From contig CM055102.1 of NCBI GenBank assembly GCA_029204225.1, positions 36,638,585-36,702,584 of the forward strand: a stretch of 64,000 bases of DNA, read 5' to 3'. How positions within the stretch are numbered: position 1 is the stretch's first letter; every line of letters begins with the position of its first letter. The DNA is from Diphasiastrum complanatum (lineage: Eukaryota > Streptophyta > Lycopodiopsida > Lycopodiales > Lycopodiaceae). Below the pieces are notes generated by a model. That model was not told the DNA's origin and searched no databases. It saw only the letters and a program-made list of their open reading frames with translations. Of the stretch, positions 55,655 to 64,000 are shown one piece after another. The position numbers and the translations under genes are program-made.

Positions 55655-56240
55655 TCAATCTGACCTCTTTGTCAAGAACTTTACTTCTGACATAGTGATA
55701 CTTGAGTTCAATGTGCTTACTCCTAAAATGAAATCTAGGTTGACTGACAAGGCGATGGCACTTTGATTATCACAAAATAATAATGTCAGAGCATATTGAT
55801 TTAGACTGATATCTGAAAGTAAGTGTCTCAACCAGATTGCTTCCTTTGTGGCTTGTGAGGGTTTGATGTACTCTGATTTTGTAGAAGATAGAGCTATCGA
55901 AGATTGCTTGCGACTGTTCCAGGAAATTGGACCATTATTGAGGAAGAATGTAAATTCAAAAGTGGATTTACAAGTGTCTACATCTCCTGCCCAACTTGCA
56001 TCTGTGTAATCACTAAGTAAATTGAGTTTGTCGTTGTTGACTGCTCCATAACAAATGCAAAAGTCCGTAGTAGCTCGAAGATATCTCATGACTCTGATAA
56101 GGGCCTTCCAATGTGTTATACCAGGGTTAGTCATAAACTGACTTAGAGAGCTGATTGCAAAAGCTATGTCTGGCCTGGTATAGATCATTGCGTACATAAG
56201 AGATCCTATTATCGAATGATAAGGATACTCGTGCATCTGC
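55655..56240 (-). pseudogene. Copia RNase H region
   Basis: HEYPYHSIIGSLMYAMIYTRP, DIAFAISSLSQFM, HWKALIRVMRYLR, DASWAGDVDTCKST, ISWNSRKQSSIALSSTKSEY and FCDNQSAIALSVN follow the standard Copia RT-end and RNase H order. The frame breaks after LDFILG, where the HIE-type end continues out of frame. Joined upstream directly to integrase, so it has no RT. Confidence 0.88.
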
Positions 56241-56323
56241 TCCTTCTCTTGAATTGTTTGAGGTCATTGATGAGAGAGCGGACATCTGTTATGAATATAG
56301 GTTACTGTTGAAACAGCTTCAGC

Positions 56324-57091
56324 TTAGAAGGACTTCGGAAACATGCACTTTGCTGATTCAACTAAGGTTCTGTTCTTTCTCTCAACAAGATCATTTGACT
56401 GAGGTGAATAGGAGGTAATGTATTGTTGTTGAATGCTGTTGTTAAGACAATACTCCTTGAATTCGTTGGAGATATATTCTCCCCCATTGTCGGACCTTAG
56501 TGCTTTGATTTGTTTGCCAGTTTGATTTTTTACATGCTCTTTGAATTGTCTAAACTTAATGAAAGTCTTTGATTTTTGCTTAATCAGGTAAACAACTGTT
56601 CTTCTGAAAAATTCGTCAATAAAGGTAATGAAATACTTTGCATCTAGCAATGATGGAGTTTGCATAGGCTCACATATATCTGAATGAACAACATTTGATA
56701 GACCTTTTGTTGCATGCCTATGACTCGATCTAAAAGGAATCCTACTCTGCTTTCCAAGGATGCAGCTATGGCAGACAGAGAGATCGACTTTGTCGGTTGG
56801 ATAGTCGAGTTCAAGAGCTAGGAATTGTCTGGACATGTTCGATACAGATGCATAATTCAAGTGTCCTGAGCGATGATGCAATAGTAATGCTTTATTGACA
56901 AGAACAAAGGTTTTCAAGGCTTGACTAGAATCAGGATAACAATGCACCAATATGTATATATAACTATGTCTCTTGCCGGGTGCAAGGATCTTATTACTCC
57001 TATCAATAATTCTGCATTGATCAGACTCAAACTCCACCTGATGACCTAAATCTGTAATTCTACTTACTGATAATAGATTTGTAGAGATCAT
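56324..57091 (-). pseudogene. Copia GAG-pre-integrase and integrase core
   Basis: Open for 255 codons: TNLLSVSRITDLGHQ, LLHHRSGHLNYASV, CHSCILGKQSRIPF (zinc-binding pair), then the core with all three catalytic residues, HSDICEPM, RSDNGGEYISNEF and LVERKNRTLVE. The usual CGPM is CEPM. It ends at CMFPKSF where the deletion begins. Same family as the remnant at 240-1290, but with intact catalytic residues. Confidence 0.88.
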
Positions 57092-57106
57092 GCTAGAATT
57101 TTAATC

Positions 57107-57518
57107 TTATAATACCTTCACCTTCAAAAGTGTGAGTGCTATCATCACCAAGATGAACATACTTCTTTGTGCTATAAGGTAACTTTCACGATGATTGGTC
57201 ATATGTTGAGTAGCTCTAGAATCCAAAAACCACGAATCATCCGAATTTGTGTTTTTGTCTTTGACCATAAAAGCGCCTTCGTCCATTTCGACTTCAGGCG
57301 ACTTCAGGAGATGCTGTAATTGTATTTGCTTGTTGATCAGGTTGCTTGGCTGCATTCTTCGCTTTGAGAATTCGGTACTGGATCTCATGGTTATTGCGTT
57401 TGCAATACCTGTAAAACATCTTCTTCTTCGCCGAATGTGATAGTATGTTGGCCGATATTTTGACAAAGCCATTGTCTGGAGATGAACATTCTACCTTAGT
57501 AGATATGATAAATCTCAA
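57107..57518 (-). pseudogene. Copia zinc knuckle and protease, degenerate
   Basis: A knuckle-like YCKRNNHEIQYRIL (about 57430) has lost Cys residues. The protease site reads WFLDSRATQHMT, with DSG changed to DSR. Both changes should abolish function. Confidence 0.75.
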
Positions 57519-57672
57519 TTGCAGTTCAGATTCATAGCAGTGTGCTTAAGAGTTTAATCTTACTCCTACTCTTCCTAACTGCCCTCCTTCCTTCTCTCAA
57601 TTTTACTCTCTCAAATGAAACCTGCAGAAAATGAACTATTTTTCAATAGTCTGCATATTTGAACTGATTGTC

Positions 57673-57880
57673 GCTACAGTTTGCATTTTTACATGCAATT
57701 TCTGACAGGCGACAATTATGAAAAATGCGACACTGCATTTTTACATGCAATTCTCGACGAGCAAAAAATCGACACTGCATTTTTACACAGGATTCCACAG
57801 GTGACAAAAGCAAAAAATGCGACACTGCATTTTTACATGGGATTCCACACAGAGGCGACCGTCTGCAGATTTACAAGGGA
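57673..57880. repeat. About 50-bp minisatellite, 4-5 copies
   Basis: CGACACTGCATTTTTACA and variants start at about 57673 (partial), 57728, 57770, 57821 and 57863 (partial), spaced 42-55 bp, with GGATTCCACA or GCAATTCTCGA in between. Confidence 0.9.
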
Positions 57881-58638
57881 TCCCAAGTACATACTATCTA
57901 CGTCTTCACGCTCCAATAATAACTGTTCTAATTAGTCAGTTAATCGGCTGTTAGGCGATCTTGTAAATGCAAAGCTAGAATAATGCAAGATCTTCCAGTT
58001 GCTATATAAGTAAATGAGCGATCGAAGAAGAGTAAGCATAGGGAGCATGCGGAGATGCATGTGGATACTCCAATAGAGATCAAACGATTAGAACGGGTCT
58101 TCTAGTAGCTGACTGCTCAGAGTTACTGATTAAATATAGAGAGAGATATTCAGAACTTTAACAAATGATTTGAGTTTGTAAGTAGGATCACACGCTTGTC
58201 AGCACAATTGTATTGTGATATGATTGTTGTGTTACAACATTATTAAACGGATTCGCTACTGTTCTACATCTTTGCAATCTTGTTGAATGAAATTAACTCT
58301 CAATCCTCTTACGCAAACATCATTATAAGAAAATGTAAAAGTTATTTCTACATTTTCTTCATATCAAGTTATTAGCATTAGAGGATTTCATGGTTGTCTC
58401 ATACGCCTAATCGTTTTTGCAATCTCTCTTTCATGGCAGTCTAAGACTCCTACATTGATAATCTTATTCAGCACAAAAGAACAGCTCACAATCTCCATTC
58501 TCTAAGTAATCTGAGATCTTATTAGCACAATTATCACTATCTTCCTTTAATGAGAATTATGTTTTATCTATTTGTATTCACAACATAGACATGGTATGCC
58601 AATTATGGGTGAAAAATTCTCGTGATTAGGTTTAACCT
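57881..58638. other. Unassigned non-coding stretch
   Basis: No gene recognised. It may contain the unrecognised 5' LTR of the minus-strand Copia element. Confidence 0.4.
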
Positions 58639-58850
58639 TTGGTGTTCGAACCAACCAACATCAAGTGGCGTTTGGGAAATGCTCTCACAGGTATGATCGG
58701 CAATGGCATTGTCGATCAGGTGATAGCTTCATTGACACATGCATCTACAGCTTGGAAATTTCTCGTTCGGAGGGAAATATGGGCTAGCTTGGAGATACAA
58801 ACAAACATTTTGACGGTAATGGGTGATAGAAGTGCAAGGTGGTGCTAGTT
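58639..58850 (+). pseudogene. Possible Copia gag fragment
   Basis: WRLGNALTGMIGNGIVDQVI then HASTAWKF and REIWASLE resemble the first part of UBN2-type gag proteins. Short, without partner domains; weak. Confidence 0.35.
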
Positions 58851-59029
58851 GAAAGCCATTCAAAAAGATAGCAGACTTGCATTGGACGAACTGTGTGTGG
58901 GACATGTGAAGATACACATCCATTTTCTTGGCCTTGTACTTTTCTGGAATCAATACAACTAATAAGTGTCCCATTTTTATACTCAATCATGGAGGTATAT
59001 TATAATTAACGAGCACAAATGGCCACGAG

Positions 59030-59262
59030 TACCAAGTTGACGCCTCTACATTATTTATTTACACCTAGGGCCCAAGTCTCTAGGAAACAACTTGGAATAA
59101 ACTAACAATGTGCTCATTGGGTTGGGCTTATACGAACAGGATGCCAGTGCCCTCACACTTATTACTCTAGTTGTAAAGTAGTGTACTGTGGCGGGGCCCA
59201 CTTGGTAAGCTTAGCCGAATAGTACTTTAGTGGTTGGACCCACTAAGTGCCCAACAGAGTTA
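59030..59262 (-). repeat. LTR fragment of the 51.5-kb family, inverted
   Basis: On the minus strand it carries AGTGGGTCCAACCACTAAAG, AATAAGTGTGAGG, CCCAACCCAATGAGCACA and TTGTTTCCTAGAGACTTGGG, collinear with 51540-51700 but more diverged. Confidence 0.85.
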
Positions 59263-59499
59263 AATGCCATGTACTCATCTAATTGCCCAAGTTAGGTGAG
59301 AGTACTTACCCACAACCCAAGTTAAGTGAGAGAACTCTCTCACTTAACATGGGTTGTTAGGCATTTAAAGTCTGTGGAAGACCTAGTGAAAGGTTTCTAG
59401 GATCTCGTGTTTGAATTATTTGGGCCTTGCCCAATGTTTTTTGCCATTTGGGGCTCTTGCAACTTGCTACATGGTCTCATTATCCCATAATAAAATATC

Positions 59500-59501
59500 G
59501 T

Positions 59502-59596
<95 letters not shown>
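59500..59596. repeat. (TG)n(AG)n compound microsatellite
   Basis: TG to 59526, then AG to 59596. Confidence 0.97.
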
Positions 59597-59599
<3 letters not shown>

Positions 59600-61791
59600 C
59601 ACGTAGCTTTTCAAACATGGATGGGTAGCCTGCTTGGCTTGTGCATCCAAGGATATGTGACCCATACGAACAACATGTGAATGATTTGAGACGATTGCTT
59701 AGGTTGTATAGGTGAACTAGTGTTGCAATATGAAATGTATAAATCGTACCATTGGTCATACATTCATGCAGGTAAGGTTTCAACCAATTAATATGTGGAA
59801 TAATTAATATCGGCTGAGCCCCAGACCGCCATTCTCATGTCAAGTGTTTATTAGGGCGAGGGATTTGAAATGGAGCATTTGTAGTGATCATTAACATGTT
59901 TTTGCTTGCTTTAAGCAAACCACAATGATTGTGTATTTTATGGATAGGCTTCTCACACCATATGATGTACAACAAATTTATGGCTAGTGGAACATCTACT
60001 TGTTTTAGGTGATAAGATGGAGTTTTTGGTCAAGGGATTCTATCTCTTCCATCTTAGTGATTTAATTGCATTAGAAAGGTGACTCTAAATGGTCCTTCTA
60101 TTGTAGAAATCACTTATGATCTTGGAAATTTGGGTCTAAGTGAATATGTCTTTCTATCCACCTCATTATCATTAATTGCTCTATGTTTTTTTGCTTTGTT
60201 AGGCAACATATTGGCATTTTGGCATTTTCTACCTCCTCATGCTAAGGTATGAATTGCTTGGGACCTTAACAAAACTGTTTATACAAGTGTGAATATAAAG
60301 CTTTGAGGCTATGCAATTTCACATGGCAGCAAGGTGCTCATTTTTTACTTTATATTCTAGAGGCATGCCTAAGAAGGATAATTTTTTGTGAGTCTTTCCT
60401 ACCACAACTATCATGTGGACAACCAATAAAAAAATTGACTCATAGCACATGAAAATTCAGGCAGAATGTGCATGTGGACTACTTGTCACATGATGGCACA
60501 TGCATTCATGCAGAATTAGCATGTGTCATCTAGCAGCCTCTGTCATTGGCTGCCCACATACATGTTATGCGGGCCCAAAATAACCAAAAGTATTTGTAAA
60601 AATATTGCAAAAAAAATGCCAAATAATATTCTCACCAAAGCATTACCCAAGGAAAGGCTCCGGCCCTGCTGGGGCCTTGCCTTTGGGCTAAGTACCTTAG
60701 GCAAGAACTCCCCCTTTGGTGGTGGAAGGCCTTTCATTTGAGGGGATTGCCCAGCTGCAGCTACGGATGCAAGAATAGGCCACCACACTGCCTGCCTCTC
60801 GAGTCAAATGTTGAGCAATCTCTATGAGAAGGTCGCAACAGATTTGGGTTTCCCAGTTCGTAGCATTCAACTGCAAATGAGAGTGAGTGGTAATGTTTTT
60901 CCCTTGAGCATGCCCAAATTGAGAATGAAAATTCAAGGAATTCAGTGCATCAAAGAAAAAAGATAGAATCAGAGATGCTCCACAGACAATACCAGACACA
61001 CGAAGCTCAGAAAAAGCCACCTAGAAGCAAGACAAGCAAGAGTACATATAAATCTTCACCGTTAGTCATGTGAAGGTTCAGTGAAGAATCACTAGATACC
61101 GTTTGACATAAATTTGTATGGACTCTCTTAGTGAAGCAGTAGATCCTCGCTTCATATATTTTGTTTTGTTTTCAATCTGGTTATGGGGTTTCGCTTGCGG
61201 TTCAAGAGTTAGTTGCTTGTTGAAGTTGAACTAGGCAGAAGGACATTGCAGTCTAATTATGCAATTGACAGACAGTTATGTATTTAGACTGAATTTTTGT
61301 GCAGAAGCTGTAAATCAACAAAAGAGAACAAAAACGAACAGAATAGAGCTACCATAAAAAAAACTGGGAAGTCCGGATCTAGTAATATTTCAAAGGTTGC
61401 GTTCTGATTTGATGAGTTCTCCGTTGGTAGTATCTGTTCTGATGAGCAATCAAGCAAGGACATCAAAGGTCATGTAGAATCATAATCCTCAGTTGAGAAA
61501 TTTCAAATGATCGCAATTTTTGGCAATCCATAAAGTTTGATACAACAAAAGGCCACACTAAGAAAAACCATCACTCTATTTGTATTAATGCATCTCCATA
61601 TATGATTCAATGTAGAGATTTCAGAAGCAAACATTGGATTCCTGTTCAAATGCTTCTTGGACAATCCTTTTCATAAACCTTCACAGCACTACAAATGTTA
61701 TTGCTACATCTTTTCAGGTTTTGGATAGGCCGTTCTGTGAATAGCAAAAATGGCATGAGGAAAGTTTGTCAATACATTTGACAAGAAAGTA
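59597..61791. other. Unassigned non-coding stretch
   Basis: No coding region, RNA gene or mobile-element domain was recognised on either strand. Open frames near 60523-60788, 60697-61020 and 61284-61466 lack known motifs. Confidence 0.45.
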
Positions 61792-61875
61792 TGCTTAGAA
61801 CACAAAATTGGATTAATTCCTGGCTTTTGCTTCTGCTTAGAACACAAAATTGGATTAAGTCCTTGCTTTTGCTTC
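61792..61875. repeat. 42-bp tandem duplication over the DUF4228 gene end
   Basis: TGCTTAGAACACAAAATTGG-based unit at 61792-61833 and 61834-61875, three differences. The second copy contains the gene's last codons and stop. Confidence 0.92.
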
Positions 61876-62475
61876 TTCAACTGTCTCCAGTTTTGGCTTC
61901 CATGAATAGGTTTTTGACATCACATGCCTTCTGTAAGCCATTTGAAGCTCTGAATTATCAGAGCACGAATCCCCTTCCAAAGCATTTGAACAATTCTGCA
62001 CCATGAACTCGGGTAGATATTGGGGTGAAACCGTCACGTGCGTGACCGAGCCTTTCTGCTCTATCTCGAATGGCTCAGTCGTCCTTTGAGCTTTGGACAG
62101 GTTTCGCAGATCTAGGGTTTCACCTAGAGACATTTTCTGAATGGATTTTTGCTTCTGAAACGTACAATCCTGTTTTGAAGATAGATCTAAGCCTGCAGAC
62201 CTCACGGCAGAGGAAGGAAGAAGGTAGTAGAGCTGACCGACCTCCAGTTTGGCATCTGCAGGAAGCGCTGGGGCGCGTTGTTTGGTGTTTACAGAGCTCG
62301 ACTCCCATACAAAGTGTTGAGGGTTTTCGAGCATCAATTCTGCCACAACGACAGGCGTGCGAAATTCCTCCACGATCCCGTTGGGATACATAACCCTCAC
62401 TGTGTTGCTAGGTAGTCTGCTCATACCACTGAGTTGAGTATTCGGCATGGTTGCGCATGCCATGTAGTTCCCCAT
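61855..62475 (-). CDS. DUF4228/PADRE-domain protein
   Basis: The single exon of 206 residues starts MGNYMACATM, a Gly-2 context typical of N-myristoylated members of this plant family, with a nearby Cys that could be palmitoylated (inference). The conserved N-terminal part follows: RVMYPNGIVEEFRTPVVVAE with ELMLENPQHFV, then ADAKLEVGQLYYLLPSS, all matching the DUF4228/PADRE pattern of about 80-100 residues. A variable Ser/Gln-rich middle and a C-terminal SWKPKLETVEEAKA end, also common in the family, complete it. These proteins respond to stress or pathogens in plants; the molecular function is not established. Length is typical. The stop lies inside a 42-bp tandem duplication. The region upstream on the minus strand has no competing gene; purine/pyrimidine-rich patches occur near 63060-63175. 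Confidence 0.88.
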   Translation of the reverse strand: MGNYMACATMPNTQLSGMSRLPSNTVRVMYPNGIVEEFRTPVVVAELMLENPQHFVWESSSVNTKQRAPALPADAKLEVGQLYYLLPSSAVRSAGLDLSSKQDCTFQKQKSIQKMSLGETLDLRNLSKAQRTTEPFEIEQKGSVTHVTVSPQYLPEFMVQNCSNALEGDSCSDNSELQMAYRRHVMSKTYSWKPKLETVEEAKART

Positions 62476-63700
62476 TCAATCCGAGGCGAGGCTCTTCTGA
62501 CAAGCTTGCTTGCCCCTGATTGACCAACACAGACAGACTGCACACGCCTCCTGTTCCTGGATCGAGTGCTCAATATTTCAGTTTATCTACGGATGTAACT
62601 GAACAAGAAGGAAGAGAGATGCAAAGTGCAAACTCCCAGAGAGACGTTGATCGTCCGATCTTCCAGATCGAGCTAGATCAGATCAGCTCAACAATCACAG
62701 TAACCCATAATTGACAGATGAGGGGTGCAGAAGCTCCACAGATAACTAGTTGGTTTCTGCACCACAGTCTGCAAAGCCAAAATTACCAGGCTCACAAAAT
62801 TATGTCCAGCAGAAAGCCCTTCTAAAACTTCACTCTCCAGTTTCTGATACCAGCCATGGGAGCAAAGTTCGTCATAAGCTCGCACTCAAACACCAAATTA
62901 AACGTGAATCAAAATGTCACGCTGTAATCAGGCTGCCTTCAACTCACTCACATCAGCACCCAACAGGGTCTTCTATGCTAGTTTCGCTGCAGGAAAGGAG
63001 ATCTAAAGCGAGGAGTGAAGAAAGCAGCAGCAGTCTATGGCTATATATTTTACAGAGAAAGAAAGATCCCAGAGAGAGGTAGGGAGGGAGAGAGAAGGCG
63101 CTGCCTAACTGTCAATAACTTCCAACAGAGGAGAGGAAAGAGAGGAAAAGGCCGAGAAGCTGAGGGAGGGAGGGTGATGAGCTGACGATTTTCCGTATTT
63201 GATTCTCCGTGTGCTGAGCGCATCTCCAACTGGCAACGCCCAGAAATGGACCCATTTTACTATTCTCATGAAGCTGAGAGGACCCAGGTTCCCCCGCCCA
63301 TCTTCCATGGTCCCAAAAATTTATTCAGCACCTGGACCCGGTTTAGAAAAGTGAGACATATGTGTCTTTCAAAAAGTGAGAGAGAGATATTTCTTCCATA
63401 TCCCCTCTAATATGTGTGTGTGTGTGTCCCATGCCACCGGTTGGGAGTGAATCTCCGGAGAGAAGCTTTAGAGATATTGTTGCCTCCACACGGTTGGCAA
63501 AGCACACTCTGGGATGATGCGATTTTTTGGTTCGGGCAATTATGATTCCTAGCATGCAGATCCACTTGCTTCCATGGGGAACTGCTCCACCAAAGAAATA
63601 GACGGGTTGCATGGACGTCACACCCCATGGAGACTTGCTCTAGAAGATTGATTACATACATTGACGAGTTTGTGAAAAAGTCAAGATTAATAAAGGGATC
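62476..63700 (-). promoter_or_regulatory. Upstream region of the DUF4228 gene
   Basis: No gene recognised. The transcript probably starts in this interval. Plus-strand GA-rich patches lie at 63050-63175, and a short GT run at about 63413-63428. A core promoter cannot be fixed by eye. Confidence 0.4.

Positions 63701-63773
<73 letters not shown>
63701..63773. repeat. (CT)n(CA)n compound microsatellite
   Basis: CT to 63758, then CA to 63773. The last 227 bases of the window show nothing recognisable. Confidence 0.95.
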
Positions 63774-64000
63774 AATGGAATTCCTTCTTGAGATTCCATG
63801 TATTGTATACAAGCTTTATGTTGCTCTTAAGACGTTATGTAGCTAGGGAGAAAATCTCTAGCTTGACCAAGCCACACTTATTTTAGCTTAGCCTCAAGCA
63901 TAGTATATTAAACCTCACTCATACTACCAACCAACCATGCTTTATATCGCCAAAAGGTTAGCTCCTAGCCTTGTTAAAATAATTTTTCTTGACCAGTCTA

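Larger units (their letters stand above)
55526..57540 (-). mobile_element. Minus-strand Copia element lacking reverse transcriptase
   Basis: Minus-strand order: degenerate zinc knuckle and protease (57472-57107), GAG-pre-integrase and integrase (57091-56324), then a direct join to the late RT/RNase H region (56240-55655). The integrase C-terminus, linker and RT catalytic part are deleted. A purine tract and LTR start follow at 55534-55525. A 5' LTR upstream of 57540 was not recognised. Confidence 0.85.

Noticed and set aside
60523-61020. Overlapping open frames as small genes
   Set aside because: Open on both strands with no conserved features; likely chance.

Overview
This is a repeat-laden nuclear segment of a land plant. 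The evidence is a plant family-1 UDP-glycosyltransferase with a PSPG box, a DUF4228/PADRE-type protein found only in plants, a tubulin-folding cofactor B gene with canonical GT-AG introns, and many plant-type Copia and chromodomain Gypsy retroelements. Low gene density, a 16-kb intron and very long GA/CT microsatellites suggest a large genome. A seed-free lineage such as a lycophyte or fern is possible, but that is only an inference. Nothing here looks bacterial or organellar.

Only three host genes look alive. (1) A single-exon UDP-glycosyltransferase lies at 19265-20869 (+). (2) Tubulin-folding cofactor B (TBCB) lies on the minus strand from 47889 down to 26572. I assembled it by hand from eight exons whose splice phases all fit and which give 252 residues. 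Its fourth intron (27910-44331) is about 16.4 kb and is filled with retroelements. (3) A single-exon DUF4228/PADRE-like protein lies at 61855-62475 (-).

Layout. 0.2-1.3 kb: broken Copia pol. 3.1-3.3 kb: long CT array. 3.6-3.8 kb: 5' piece of a dead UGT copy. 5.2-16.1 kb: an old Copia element, broken by stops and frameshifts and split at 8687-14190 by a structurally complete LTR element. That inserted element has 850-bp LTRs, a CATAT target duplication, an initiator-Met primer site and a purine tract. It carries no polymerase, only a gag-like zinc-knuckle protein with an unfamiliar, internally repeated C-terminal part. 16.1-19.2 kb: non-coding, including a second copy of the UGT 3' flank. 19.3-21.3 kb: UGT and its 3' flank. 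21.6-25.9 kb: Copia gag remnant, purine-rich arrays and unassigned sequence. 26.6-47.9 kb: TBCB; its giant intron holds inverted LTR copies, a minus-strand LTR element without coding capacity, and a chromodomain Gypsy element nested in a minus-strand Copia element. 47.9-50.9 kb: tandem units carrying CT arrays directly upstream of TBCB. 51.5-54.2 kb: a non-autonomous LTR element with a tRNA-Asp-like primer site. 55.5-57.5 kb: minus-strand Copia element with its reverse transcriptase deleted. 59.0-59.3 kb: inverted LTR fragment. 61.9-62.5 kb: DUF4228 gene. The end is non-coding with more microsatellites.

The three host genes have no evident joint pathway: small-molecule glycosylation, tubulin folding, and a stress-associated plant family. 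What links the window is retroelement activity. Elements have nested, split a duplicated UGT locus and enlarged a housekeeping intron. Long (GA/CT)n arrays lie inside or next to several elements and, in TBCB, directly beside a splice donor and just upstream of the start codon. All calls come from reading the sequence; no database search was run.
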